Source of the DNA: Microbulbifer bruguierae | Lineage (GTDB): Bacteria > Pseudomonadota > Gammaproteobacteria > Pseudomonadales > Cellvibrionaceae | DNA length: 64,000 bases | Direction: 5' to 3' | NCBI RefSeq assembly: GCF_029869925.1 | Contig: NZ_CP118605.1 | Span: forward strand, 2,172,001-2,236,000 | Part shown: one piece after another, positions 20,801 to 27,555 of the stretch | Layout of the letters: each line of letters opens with the position of its first letter | How positions within the stretch are numbered: the first letter of the stretch is position 1 | Position numbers and translations under genes: made by a program | Notes under the pieces: generated by a model | What the model was told of the DNA's origin: nothing | What the model saw: only the letters and a program-made list of their open reading frames with translations | The model's database searches: none

Positions 20801-22394
20801 CGACCCCGCCGACAACCCCGGCTGGGTACTGGACGGCGATACCCTGACCTTTGATATCGGCACCCTCGCCGCCGGTGAAACCGGCTCGGTCACCCTGGTG
20901 GTCACCGTCATCGACCCGCTGCCCGCCGGCGTGGAGGGCACCAGCAACAGCGCCAGTATCGAGGACGACGGCAATGTCGGCCCGGATCAGAATCTGGTGG
21001 ACAACAAGGACGACGAAGTCACCCCCATCGACGGTCGCCCGGACTATGTGGCGGAGAAAACCGAGAACTTCGAGGACCCGGTCAACCCCGGCGACCCGGT
21101 GTCCTGGACCATCGAAGTGCGCAATGAAGGCAACCAGGACGGCACCGGTGTGGTAGTCACCGACAGCCTGCCGGACACCAGCCTGTTCACCAATTTCAGC
21201 GCCAGCAACGGTGGCGTGATCGACCTCGCTGCCGGCACTGTCACCTGGAACATCGGCGACCTGGCGGTAGGTGACAGCGTGACCCTGAGCGTCTCCGCGG
21301 TGGTGAGCGACAGCGTGCCCGCCAATGTCGGCCCGCAGACCAATACCGTGGTGGTGGACGACGATGGCAGCAACGGCCTCGACCCGACCCCGGACAACAA
21401 CCGCGACGACGAGACCCTGGAAATCGAGTTCGTGGACCTGTTTGTGGACAAGGACCACGGCGACGCCGAACCCGGCCCCACCGACACCCTGGTATACACC
21501 CTGAGCTACGGCAATCTCGGCACCGCCGAGGCCAATGGCGTAGTGATTACGGAAACGCTGCCGCCGAACACCAGCTTCGATGCCGCCAACTCCAGTTCCG
21601 GCTGGGTGCAAAATGGCGACACCTTCACCTTTGACGTCGGCACCCTGGCCGCGGGGGAAACCGGCAGCGTCACCTTTGCGGTCACCATCGACTATCCCCT
21701 GGACGCCACGGTGCAGCAGATCGACAACACCGCGGTAATCACCGACGACGGCGGCCACGGGCCGGACCAGGACCTGGAAAACAACCGCGACGACGATGTC
21801 ACCGACCTGTTCAACCCCGGCCCCAATGTGGACAACATCACCCTGTCCCGGCTGTACCCGGAGTACATCTACCCGCCGCGGGAATGGGAGCGCCAGGCCC
21901 CGGAAATGCACGGCCGCCTGATCTCCAGAGAAACCCAGGACGTCACCGCCAACCTGCAGGGCGGGCGCAACGGCAACCACTTCGACCCGGCCTTCGGCAC
22001 CACAGACGGCCACCGCTACCCCAACGACTGGTCGCAGGTATTCCGCAACGACCTCAGCATCGAGACCGGTGCCGCGGGCAGTTCTGGTGAACCATCCAGC
22101 CCGCTGGAAATGGATGGGGACTTTGGCCGCTACCGCGCCAACTCCCTGTTCGGCGACTTCGAGCGCCCCGCCGCCAGCCCCGAATTGCCGAGCAGCCCGG
22201 ACATGGCCCCGGTCCCCGAGCCCCTGCCGGCGCCACTGCAGGAGGAGCCCGTCAACCTGATCATGGAGCGCCACCCGATGCAGCAGCAGTTGGACGACAT
22301 CGCCCGCGAGCTGAGTGAAGCGCGGGTATCGCCCCTGCTCGCCGCTTTGGCCGCGCTCACCGCCGAGGAAACCGGAACCGTCACCAGGAAATAA
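11895..22394 (+). CDS. Giant acidic DUF11-repeat surface protein with LEPR-XLL-like leader and DUF4347 domain
   Basis: A 3,499-residue protein, with ATG 11895 chosen over an upstream in-frame start because GAAAGAGGTA precedes it. There is no Sec signal. The N-terminus carries LEKRVLLDA (residues 29-37), which fits the LEPR-XLL motif of giant exported proteins. Residues about 95-285 match DUF4347, with a possible His-Cys dyad (His174 in HLISHGG, Cys223 in MYGCNTG) as in C14/CHAT-like folds. Next come at least ten longer DUF11-like domains, then nine shorter ones in a regular A-B alternation. Asp-rich segments (PDNNRDDE) suggest calcium binding. The C-terminus (about residues 3310-3499) is Pro-rich and then helical, with no RTX repeats or LPXTG signal. 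As last gene of the cassette it is probably the exported cargo, a large adhesin or surface-layer fibre. Confidence 0.86.
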   Translation: MELNEFSRSSLAKAINLHGRQLSSVRRALEKRVLLDATIAADASQSLSHGDSDNGPVDSDAGQHAKQDQSDKSATQYDGDKQTINGTVTDTNQRNELVVIDLQLDQAQALIDDLLQQASDVVQGEDSLQLTIGDRVVTLLTLDASDSLQTVTDFLQDASAQSGTTFDAVHLISHGGAGGIDVGGEQLSLDSLSSAGDAGSHTAQLQNWAASLSAGADILMYGCNTGYSLTGEHFIQQVADLTGADVAASDDPTGSALRGGDWDLEQQQGEVETDIVFSKLLQGTWEGLMVATPSATVDAPAEDFINESTDIGFSFENDGDTEGYGPFMDIVAGPGLELGSVSGLDGASVITYTYEDGQWVDSDGNVVEYHPYDFNQTGAIPLPPGEEGATWYAIQLPFGSFSPDQPSFDFNVSAILDEAAGALVGVPIPIWVRPGFAYGNDPLNNPDVDPPIIGNPIETEITPTVIDVDKVAQDGDGDNISIGDDGETVTGPSEPVVWQVTVDIANLSTIENLVVTEDVPNNFYYQTGSVTVTDAAGNTLVPAPAPNADYILTEPPAGANNDAQLIIEFLNPIQGTEDSNDIVITYRGYVPAFDADGNPIVINDGADDVVRNTASVTGDYQDQTVSDDDDAIIVAVATALQKDVAIIDPIGDTDYTPGDTVEYTLTLEISDYMQLADLVLTDSVGDGMEIDPDSFSFELFVNGDSFGPGAFGDGNVTVTENAGDGSTDISIDLSQELIDLGISADGSLDGDMFSDNDIDGTTTVVITYEGTIRENYLATGGPVNILDVINNQSTVTATDTTTGAEVDNEGDASLTIGTASSSKSVYAIDDSTDPDDLTDIAVGQTVTFAIDINLSTLDNNGLVITDYLPQPVFDAVAPTFTDTGEGTTIPGINEWGFGPDTDFDNWPDGYLDGINITTSADDGNNSITWNFDPIDQLESIGGHVQLLFTVQVQDQPFTDGLFLTNVAQVTVNGTDETLTLPPGNIQIEVVSPDVNVTKGVVSTGVDDGGVFDPEPPGPVDFADAGTDPVPGTPPWGVPVTSGDLDNLPIDSNLSDVDAGDTVRFAITLENTGGSDAFNLVISDTLPDGFEIPPDGLNLQVYTGDGTQIDFTGNPEDLFGGGITLVDPSADEGALNEGRDPDSGDTTDGSNIIIITYDLIATDAVQPGQEIENTAQLEQYGGVDEGNDYTEGNSNLNWQDDATVTVKENAVDKALLGTNIDGPNNANDEAVIGEVITYSLTLTIAEGVTPSASVVDTLDDGLVFLGVTSVTSSSGDIENGSDLPWGESDLNVSTNGQQVTFDLGDLDNINRDNAVDETITIEYEVLVANDVVNQSGDQLNNSAQFIWDSTDDGVDNPTVNDTDSAEEVTVIEPDLQVDKTLTNTPQPIDAGDTVEYTIVISHTGFSDTDAFDATFIDTLPPELTNVILVSAELDGASVFDLFEVNGNTVQTAPDQSFDLPQGSTLTLVVRADVVNDVVLGSVVNNTATVDWESIDGDDPNERTGEDGAGGALNDYETDDSFQFTVATVEAGKTIVSSSVEDEYNGLTEAVIGEEVTYQASFEVPEGVVINAQILDTLPAGMEFLSLDSITIGDDIVIQNGGFGDPTVVVNPDGTTSLDFGSATVENVGTDDVPDMITLVYTVRVTNVESNQAGTELINNAQFITDNGTSEASTTVTVIEPVLTIDKSANITNGDNGDDVSYTITITNPDDGSSTTANDISFSDPLPPELTNITFSAMLQTADSTTDVSGFFDIVAGELVLDPQAELDLDPGSVVTITVNGTLANTISGDTITNAADVDWTSLDGDDDNERTGEGGINDYTASDDVDITVNSPEIDKVLVSTSQNDDLNDDTEATIGEIVTFSVTLTLPEASLTGQLTDVYGPGLEFLDLVSVTASNPDAIDYNPDDIVVTDDPANNTVSVDFGTIVNTDTDNSTDETITFTFRARVADIPSNVDGTTLTDEATLDYDTDGDGTPDTSISDDATVDVVEPLLDLDKELLSDTPLTLGGIATYQITLQLDPDSGANAYNVTIEDALPPYLSAVENVQIDVAGGSPTIVDNSTANLLSLDISEIDPNTVITITVDARVTTDPSAVGQTTTNLVEGEYTSLDTPEGGDDSDIEREYEVDDEVTAEIGAVDLVVDKDDGGITAVPGGDIVYTIDYENAGNIDATGVVITESLPEYVTFDPAANPGWVLNGDTLTYDIGDLAAGETGSIELVVTVIDPLPTGVEETNNTVSIDGDESNGTDPTPDNNIDTDVTPLEAAPDYVIDKIENFEDPANPGDTISWTIEVTNEGNQDGTGVVVTDSLPDTSLFNNFTASDGGVIDLGAGTVTWEIGDMAVGDSYTFTLSAVVNESVPTDIPTQINSVVVEDDGTNGEDPTPDNNRDDEDFDIAYVDLAIDKDDAGVTVEPGDTLVYTLDYANNGTADATGVVITESLPEYATFDAGSSTAGWIDNGDGTFSFEVGDLAAGETGTVEFAVIIDDPIPSGVEETSNTTSITDDGDHGPDQNTEDNDDDEVTPIDGRPDYVIDKIELFDDPAAPGETISWDIVVTNEGNQDGTGVVVTDTLPTGDFFDAGFIASDGGIVDLDAGTVTWNIGDLAAGDSVTLTLTTTVNEDVPPVLLPTQVNSVEVTDDGTNGEDPTPENNRDDEEFDITLVDLAIAKDDGGITTTPGGSVTYTLQYANIGGFDAEDTVITETLPDNVTFDAANSDPRWVDQGDGTLTLDLGTVAAGENGSVTFTVIVDDPLPAGVEEILNETEIDYGGGNGPDQNLSNNTDDDTTPVIAQPDYVIDKIENFDDPAHPGDTIEWTIEVSNQGNQDGTGVVVTDTLPDTTLFSEFTASDGGVIDLAAGTVTWDIGDLAAGESLTFTLTAVVSDSVPTDIPTQTNTVVVDDDGSNGEDPTPDNNRDDEDLDITYVDLAIDKDDGGVDGDNPAEPGDTITYTLDYANNGTADATGVVITESLPDYVTFDPADNPGWVLDGDTLTFDIGTLAAGETGSVTLVVTVIDPLPAGVEGTSNSASIEDDGNVGPDQNLVDNKDDEVTPIDGRPDYVAEKTENFEDPVNPGDPVSWTIEVRNEGNQDGTGVVVTDSLPDTSLFTNFSASNGGVIDLAAGTVTWNIGDLAVGDSVTLSVSAVVSDSVPANVGPQTNTVVVDDDGSNGLDPTPDNNRDDETLEIEFVDLFVDKDHGDAEPGPTDTLVYTLSYGNLGTAEANGVVITETLPPNTSFDAANSSSGWVQNGDTFTFDVGTLAAGETGSVTFAVTIDYPLDATVQQIDNTAVITDDGGHGPDQDLENNRDDDVTDLFNPGPNVDNITLSRLYPEYIYPPREWERQAPEMHGRLISRETQDVTANLQGGRNGNHFDPAFGTTDGHRYPNDWSQVFRNDLSIETGAAGSSGEPSSPLEMDGDFGRYRANSLFGDFERPAASPELPSSPDMAPVPEPLPAPLQEEPVNLIMERHPMQQQLDDIARELSEARVSPLLAALAALTAEETGTVTRK
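15520..18290 (+). repeat. Three copies of a ~920-bp two-domain DUF11 unit (C-D type)
   Basis: Inside the giant gene, C-type domains begin near 15520 (KALLGTNID), 16480 (GKTIVSSSVED) and 17392 (DKVLVSTSQND). D-type domains begin near 16014 (LQVDKTLTN), 16937 (LTIDKSANI) and 17863 (LDLDKELLS). C domains share 'EA.IGE.VTY', and D domains share '..LPPELTN'. The pair recurs about every 910-950 bp. Confidence 0.7.
18298..21810 (+). repeat. 4.5 copies of a ~785-bp two-domain DUF11 unit (A-B type)
   Basis: A-type domains begin near 18298, 19074, 19860, 20645 and 21435 (DLAIDKDDGG; GVVITESLPEY). B-type domains begin near 18680, 19460, 20250 and 21038 (PDYVIDKIENFDDP; GNQDGTGVVVTDTLPD). The period is about 776-790 bp. 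Copies are much closer to each other than the C-D units are, which points to recent duplication. Confidence 0.85.
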
Positions 22395-22452
22395 CCACGA
22401 CAGCGCCGGCGGGCGACGCAAAATGTCAACCGTCTGGCCAGTTCGGTCAATT

Positions 22453-22488
22453 CCCACCGCAGCGGATACCGTATGCTGCTGCGGTGGG
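22453..22488 (+). terminator. Inverted repeat downstream of the giant gene
   Basis: cccaccgcagc (22453-22463) and gctgcggtggg (22478-22488) form a perfect 11-bp stem with a 14-base loop, 59 bp after the giant gene's stop. No T-run follows, so it may be a mRNA-end hairpin rather than a full intrinsic terminator. Confidence 0.45.
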
Positions 22489-22640
22489 CACCTCATATCG
22501 CCTTTATCCCATTGCGAAATCCGTCCGCAATCGTCCAGAGTGTGAAGAAAAGCCCGCGTACAATCGGCTTTCGACCGTGGCCATTCGCGCACTGTCGGAC
22601 AAGTGAATACAACAATCGAACATCCAGTCGAGCCAGAAGC

Positions 22641-24086
22641 ATGACCGAGATCGCCGCTCCCGTAGAAAACCATCAGTCCCAGGCCCTGTCATCGCTGTTG
22701 CACGCACAGCGCCAGGCCTACCTCGCCAACCCCGCGCCGGACCGCGAACAGCGGATCAACGACCTCAAGGCGCTGGCGCGAATGATCCGCGAACACCAGG
22801 ATGAACTGGTACAGGCGGTGAGCCGCGACTATGGCAACCGCTCTCAGCACGAGACCCTGTTCGCGGAAATATTCCCTGCCCTGGACAGCATCAAGGACAC
22901 CATCAAGCGACTGAAAAAGTGGATGAAACCACAGCGTCGCCATATCGACATCACCGCCTTCCCCACCTCGTCGGTAAAAGTGATTCCGCAGCCGTTGGGC
23001 GTAGTGGGCGTGATCGTGCCGTGGAACTTCCCCATCAACCTGTCCTTCGGCCCGCTGATCAATATCTTCGCCGCCGGCAACCGCGCGATGGTGAAAATGT
23101 CGGAGAACTCCCGCAATCTCACCGCGCTGTTGAAGCGCATCAGCGGCGACTATTTCCCCGAGAGCAAGCTGGTATTTATCGAGGAAAGCGGTGGTGTGGG
23201 CATCGAGTTTTCCACCCTCAAGTTCGACCACCTGATCTTCACCGGCTCCGGCACCACCGGCCGCAAGGTCATGGCTGCCGCCGCCGCCAACCTGGTTCCG
23301 GTTACCCTGGAGCTGGGCGGCAAGTCCCCGGCCATTGTCGGTCCCGATTTTGATATCGACAAAGCGGTCGAGCGCGTACTTTTCTGGAAACTGTTCAACG
23401 CCGGCCAGATCTGCACCACCGTCGACTACCTGTTATTGCCGGAAGACAAGGTGGAAGCCTTTGTCGAAAAGGCCAAGCAAATCTTCAAACAGCGCTACCC
23501 GGATATCCAGCACCCGGACTACACCTCGGTGATCGACGAGCGCTCCTTTCAAAGAATCTGGCAGACCCTGGATGACGCAACGCAGAAAGGCGCCACTGTC
23601 ATCGATCTTACCGATGGCCAGGGCCAGCGGGACGACCCGCTGAAAAAATTCCCCGCGCATCTGCTGATTGATGTCAGCGAAGAAATGGATGTGATGAAGC
23701 GGGAAATCTTCGGTCCACTGCTGCCGATCAAGACCTACAAAAACCGTGAGGAAGTGGCCGCGTACATCAACAATGGCGACCGCCCGCTGGCGATCTATCC
23801 GTTCACCAACGACAAATCCCTGCGGGATTACTACATCGACCATGTAATGTCTGGCGGTGTGAGTGTGAACAACGCGGTGCTGCATGTAGGCCAGCACGAT
23901 ATTCCCTTCGGTGGCGTGGGCGAAAGCGGCATGGGTCACTATCACGGCTACGAAGGTTTTATCACCTTCTCCAAACTGCGCCCGGTGTTCTACCAGGGGC
24001 CCCTGGATCCACTGAAGTTCTTAATGCCGCCATACGGCAAGCTGGCGGATAAGATGATGAAGTTGATGTTGCGGCTGACCAGGTAA
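22641..24086 (+). CDS. NAD(P)-dependent aldehyde dehydrogenase, coniferyl-aldehyde type
   Basis: A 481-residue aldehyde dehydrogenase of the class that includes coniferyl aldehyde dehydrogenase (CalB) and fatty-aldehyde enzymes. It oxidises an aldehyde to its acid. It has the cofactor-site region VGVIVPWNFPINL, FTGSGTTGRKV, the general base Glu in LELGGKSP (about residue 224) and the nucleophile Cys in FNAGQICTT (about residue 258). The late motifs EIFGPLLP and PFGGVGESGMGHYHG are also present. Its short C-terminus after the catalytic domain (LKFLMPPYGK) is characteristic of this subgroup. I choose ATG 22641, which gives the family length; the frame is open further upstream. It is a single gene, flanked by hairpins on both sides. 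The physiological substrate cannot be told from sequence. Confidence 0.88.
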   Translation: MTEIAAPVENHQSQALSSLLHAQRQAYLANPAPDREQRINDLKALARMIREHQDELVQAVSRDYGNRSQHETLFAEIFPALDSIKDTIKRLKKWMKPQRRHIDITAFPTSSVKVIPQPLGVVGVIVPWNFPINLSFGPLINIFAAGNRAMVKMSENSRNLTALLKRISGDYFPESKLVFIEESGGVGIEFSTLKFDHLIFTGSGTTGRKVMAAAAANLVPVTLELGGKSPAIVGPDFDIDKAVERVLFWKLFNAGQICTTVDYLLLPEDKVEAFVEKAKQIFKQRYPDIQHPDYTSVIDERSFQRIWQTLDDATQKGATVIDLTDGQGQRDDPLKKFPAHLLIDVSEEMDVMKREIFGPLLPIKTYKNREEVAAYINNGDRPLAIYPFTNDKSLRDYYIDHVMSGGVSVNNAVLHVGQHDIPFGGVGESGMGHYHGYEGFITFSKLRPVFYQGPLDPLKFLMPPYGKLADKMMKLMLRLTR

Positions 24087-24116
24087 ACCCACCACGCTTC
24101 CGATACGTAAATCTCC

Positions 24117-24153
24117 ACGTGAAGGCATAGTGCCCGGCACTTTGCCTTCACGT
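24117..24153 (+). terminator. Long hairpin after the aldehyde dehydrogenase gene
   Basis: acgtgaaggca (24117-24127) and tgccttcacgt (24143-24153) pair perfectly over 11 bp. An inner tgcc/ggca pair extends the stem, and ctcattt follows. This is the main feature of the 315-bp gap 24087-24401; the rest holds the promoter region of the TonB receptor, where I cannot pick a clear -35/-10. Confidence 0.55.
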
Positions 24154-24401
24154 CTCATTTCAGAGAATCTTCCCTGCTCACTCGACACTACAAAATTGCG
24201 ATATAAGCGTATTTTTTGTAGGGTTTTCTCCAGAGATTAGCCATACCGGCGCTCTTTTTTCTGGACTCTTTTTCCCAAGAGCCTCCAGCACCATTGCGGC
24301 GATGCAACATCGTCGTGCATACCGGGCACTGTCGCCCGCCATCTTATCGCGCACACCAATACGGATATTTGCGGAACTCGCGCGATCACAAGGAGAAAAA
24401 A

Positions 24402-26705
24402 ATGTCTGCAAACTATCGCAGCAATCATCACCACTCTGACGCAGTATCAACAGCAGAAACAACACCAATAACAGCACCACGAACAATACCAGCACCAATA
24501 AAAGCACTGCTTACCCGGCGCACCCTGTTAGCCAGCGCCATTGCCCTCACCGCCACACTCGGCACCGTGCCTACCCTCGCCCAGCAGTCCGTACTGGAAG
24601 AAGTCACTGTCACCGCACAGAAACGCGAGCAGTCGATGCAGGACGTTTCCGTCGCGGTCAGCGCCTTTTCCGGCGACGCCATCGACAAAATGGGCTTTGA
24701 GGAAGGACTGGATATTACCCAGCAGGTGCCCAACATGAACTTCTTCGCCATCTTCGGCGAAGCCTCCAGTCCCTCCGTCAGCCTGCGCGGTATCAGTTTG
24801 GTGAATTTCTCCGACTCCTGGGAATCTCCGGTTTCCATATACGTGGACGACGTCTATCGCGGCAATCCCGCCGGCTCCGCGATTCAACTCTTCGACCTTG
24901 AACGGGTAGAGGTGCTGCGCGGCCCCCAGGGCACCCTCTACGGCCGCAACACCACCGGTGGCCTGGTGCACTACGTTTCCCGCAAGCCCACCGACGAGTT
25001 TGCAGCCAGTGCCAGTGCCAGTTACGGCAGCTATTCCGAACGCATTCTCGAAGGCACCGTCAGCGGGCCACTCAGTGAACATATTCGCGGTCGCGTCGCC
25101 ATCAAAAGCACGAACAACGATGGCTGGCAGACCAATACCGTCACCGGCGACAAGCTCAACGATACCGACAGTTTTGGTTACCGCACGCAACTGGAGTTTG
25201 ACCTCAGCGATAGCGGCAGCCTGTTGCTGAACGTGCATGGCAGCGAAGCCGATCAGCAGTCCGTGGGCTTTGCCCATATGGGCTACCTGGAAGAAGCGGT
25301 GGAGGGTGCGAACAAATGTTCCGTGGCGGCCATCCACAACGGCGCCTGCACCAGCGCCTCCTTCGGACTCACCGGCATCCAGGCCACCGACGGCAAATAC
25401 GGCCCGGAATATGTTGCCAGCGGCGCCGCGGATGGTCTGGCAACCAAAATTGACACCTTCGGCAGCTCCGCCACTCTCAGCTGGGATTTCGACAGTTTCA
25501 GCCTCACTTCCATCACCGCCTATGAAGAACTGGACAAGTTCCTGCAGGACGACGGTGACGGCACCGCCATCGTCTGGTTTGACGAGCAGTATGCGGTGGA
25601 TGCGGAACAGTACACCCAGGAAGTCCGCCTCAACGGCAGCTCCGAAACCACGAATTGGGTAACCGGTTTTTACTACTACAAGGACGACCGCGGCCTGGTC
25701 ACCGAGGCGCCAACCACCGCAGACGGCCTCTGGCACCGGGAGATCGTCACCCTCGACAGCGCATCCTGGGCGCTGTTTGGCCAGCTGGAATACGATCTCT
25801 CCAGCACCCTGACCCTGGTGAGCGGCCTGCGCTATACGGAAGAAGAGCGGGACTTTACCCAGGATGCCGGCCCCAGTTTTTACGAGGATGCGGTCGACAC
25901 CAGCAAAGACCTGAGCGACAACGCCACCACCGGCCGCATCGGCCTCGACTGGCGCCCGGCGCCGGACACCCTCGCCTACGCCAGCTATTCCACCGGTTTC
26001 AAGAGCGGCGGCTTTTCCGGCAGCTACAACCGCAATGACCTGGCCACCGACCCGGTGGGTGCGGAAAATATCGATAACTTCGAGCTGGGCCTGAAAACCA
26101 CCATCGCCGATGTCTATCGACTGAACGCCGCCGCCTTCCATTACACCGTGGAAGACTATCAGGCACAGGTATTTATCAGTGTGGCGGAAGGCAGTGTGAT
26201 CACCAACGCCGGCGATGTCACCGGCACCGGTGCCGAGGTGGAACTGACCGCGCCGATTACGGACAACTTTGAAGTCATCGCCGGCGCCGGCTGGCTCGAT
26301 ACCGAATTCGATTCGGAGCAGATTTTCCAGGTCGCCGAAGATGCGTACACCCTCGACGGCAATGAACTGCCCTCCGCACCGGGCTTTACCTACAACCTGA
26401 TGGCCCGTTACTACATAGGCCTCGGCGGCAACGGTGAGCTGGTTTTCCAGGGCGACTACGCGTGGCAGGACGATCACTACTTACAGATCGAAAACGACCC
26501 CTATTCGAAACAGACCGCCTATGGTCTGGCCAACGCCAAGGTCAGCTGGCACTCCCCCAATGACACTTACAGTGTCGAAGCCTTTGCCAGAAACCTTACC
26601 GACGAGGAATATTTCACCTACCAGAATACGCTGGGAGCGGACTGGGGTTACGGTGTCTGGGGCCAGCCCCGCACCGCCGGCCTCCGGGTGAACTGGAAAA
26701 TGTGA
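24402..26705 (+). CDS. TonB-dependent receptor (siderophore/vitamin-type plug)
   Basis: ATG 24402 follows a perfect aaggag site. The 767-residue product has an unusual Thr/Pro/His-rich extension of about 35 residues before the hydrophobic signal core (RRTLLASAIALTATLGTVPTLAQ). The TonB-box and plug region then begin (EEVTVTAQKREQSMQDV; VEVLRGPQGTLYGRNTTGG), followed by a 22-stranded-type barrel ending RTAGLRVNWKM with a near-terminal aromatic. This is the large family of active outer-membrane importers powered by TonB-ExbBD. Plug wording (TAQKRE, LYGRNT) is shared by many marine receptors of unknown ligand, so no substrate is proposed. It stands alone, with a GC-rich hairpin after the stop. 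Confidence 0.9.
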   Translation: MSANYRSNHHHSDAVSTAETTPITAPRTIPAPIKALLTRRTLLASAIALTATLGTVPTLAQQSVLEEVTVTAQKREQSMQDVSVAVSAFSGDAIDKMGFEEGLDITQQVPNMNFFAIFGEASSPSVSLRGISLVNFSDSWESPVSIYVDDVYRGNPAGSAIQLFDLERVEVLRGPQGTLYGRNTTGGLVHYVSRKPTDEFAASASASYGSYSERILEGTVSGPLSEHIRGRVAIKSTNNDGWQTNTVTGDKLNDTDSFGYRTQLEFDLSDSGSLLLNVHGSEADQQSVGFAHMGYLEEAVEGANKCSVAAIHNGACTSASFGLTGIQATDGKYGPEYVASGAADGLATKIDTFGSSATLSWDFDSFSLTSITAYEELDKFLQDDGDGTAIVWFDEQYAVDAEQYTQEVRLNGSSETTNWVTGFYYYKDDRGLVTEAPTTADGLWHREIVTLDSASWALFGQLEYDLSSTLTLVSGLRYTEEERDFTQDAGPSFYEDAVDTSKDLSDNATTGRIGLDWRPAPDTLAYASYSTGFKSGGFSGSYNRNDLATDPVGAENIDNFELGLKTTIADVYRLNAAAFHYTVEDYQAQVFISVAEGSVITNAGDVTGTGAEVELTAPITDNFEVIAGAGWLDTEFDSEQIFQVAEDAYTLDGNELPSAPGFTYNLMARYYIGLGGNGELVFQGDYAWQDDHYLQIENDPYSKQTAYGLANAKVSWHSPNDTYSVEAFARNLTDEEYFTYQNTLGADWGYGVWGQPRTAGLRVNWKM

Positions 26706-26710
26706 TACTC

Positions 26711-26757
26711 CCGGGAGCGCGGCGCAAGCCGCGCTCCCCCCTCCCATTTCCCTGTCC
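26711..26757 (+). terminator. GC-rich palindromic 3' element (copy 1), probable bidirectional terminator
   Basis: gggagcgcggc and gccgcgctccc (26713-26738) form an 11-bp perfect stem with a 4-base loop, between the converging TonB receptor and cobO genes. The sequence around it (cccgggagcgcgg ... gcaagc ... ctcccatttccctgtcc) recurs in related form after btuB. Confidence 0.65.
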
Positions 26758-26765
26758 GTTGTAAT

Positions 26766-27389
26766 TCACCATTCCACGCCCTTGCGCGCAGAAATACCAT
26801 GTTCAAACGCGTGCTTGTGGGATTTCATTTCCGTCACCGTATCCGCAATATCCAGCAGATACGGTTTGGCCCCTCGCCCGGTAATAATCACACTCTGTTC
26901 CCGTGGCCGGTTGTGTATGGCTTCGATCACTTCCGCCTTGTCCAGCCATTTGTAATTCAGCGCGTAGGTGAGTTCATCCATCACCACCAGATAGACGCTG
27001 TCATCCGCCAGTGCGGCCTTCAGTTTTTCCCACACCGCCTGCGCCGCCGCCTTGTCCGCCTCGAAGTCCTGGGTTTCCCAGGTGAAGTCGGTGCCCATCT
27101 CAAACCACTGCAGCGGGTATTGCTCGGGCGGCAATTGGCTCAGCAGGTTTTTCTCGCCACATTCCCACACCCCCTTGATAAATTGCCCCACCACCACGTT
27201 GTAGCCGTAACCCAGTGCGCGGGTCACGGTGCCCATCGCAGCAGTGGTCTTGCCTTTGCCATCACCGGTGTACACGATGACGATACCGCGCTCTTCCAGC
27301 GCCTTGGCGACACCGGCATCGACGATTTCCTTGCGCGCCTGCATGCGTTTTTTATGGCGATTTTGTTTGTTGTTTTCGGGTTCAGACAT
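26766..27389 (-). CDS. cobO: Corrinoid adenosyltransferase (CobO/BtuR/CobP)
   Basis: This cytoplasmic enzyme transfers the 5'-deoxyadenosyl group of ATP to Co(I)-corrinoids, making adenosylcobalamin or its precursor. The 207-residue protein has the P-loop variant GDGKGKTTAAMG, the RALGYGYNVVVGQFIKG segment and VVMDELTYAL, with the usual helical C-terminus (GRGAKPYLLDIADTVTEM). The ATG at 27389 (MSEPENN) matches family starts better than one six codons upstream. It lies on the same strand downstream of btuB and its cobalamin riboswitch, so it probably belongs to the same regulated transcript: receptor uptake first, then adenosylation of salvaged B12. No de novo corrin synthesis genes are in the window. 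Confidence 0.93.
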   Translation of the reverse strand: MSEPENNKQNRHKKRMQARKEIVDAGVAKALEERGIVIVYTGDGKGKTTAAMGTVTRALGYGYNVVVGQFIKGVWECGEKNLLSQLPPEQYPLQWFEMGTDFTWETQDFEADKAAAQAVWEKLKAALADDSVYLVVMDELTYALNYKWLDKAEVIEAIHNRPREQSVIITGRGAKPYLLDIADTVTEMKSHKHAFEHGISARKGVEW

Positions 27390-27456
27390 AACGATCAACC
27401 AATACATTTTACCGAAGCATAACAGCTAACGGAGTGCAGGAATTTCCGAGGGATAA

Positions 27457-27521
27457 GCGCACTGGCGGCCCGGTATGCAACGATTGCCGGCAGGTTGTGG
27501 AGTATCGGGCCGCCAGTGCGC
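27457..27521. repeat. 15-bp perfect inverted repeat between btuB and cobO
   Basis: gcgcactggcggccc (27457-27471) and gggccgccagtgcgc (27507-27521) are exact complements around a 35-base spacer. The structure would sit in the btuB-cobO intercistronic mRNA. It could act as an RNA stabiliser, a processing site or a remnant of a palindromic element. Confidence 0.6.
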
Positions 27522-27555
27522 GCCCGCGGGACGAAAAATATTTTTGGGAAGTTGT

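Noticed and set aside
17502..22673. A 1,723-codon open frame antisense to the DUF11 repeats
   Set aside because: It mirrors the repeat structure of the giant gene, runs through its stop region, lacks a ribosome site and encodes a low-complexity Val/Gly/His protein. It is a by-product of GC-rich codon bias in repeats.
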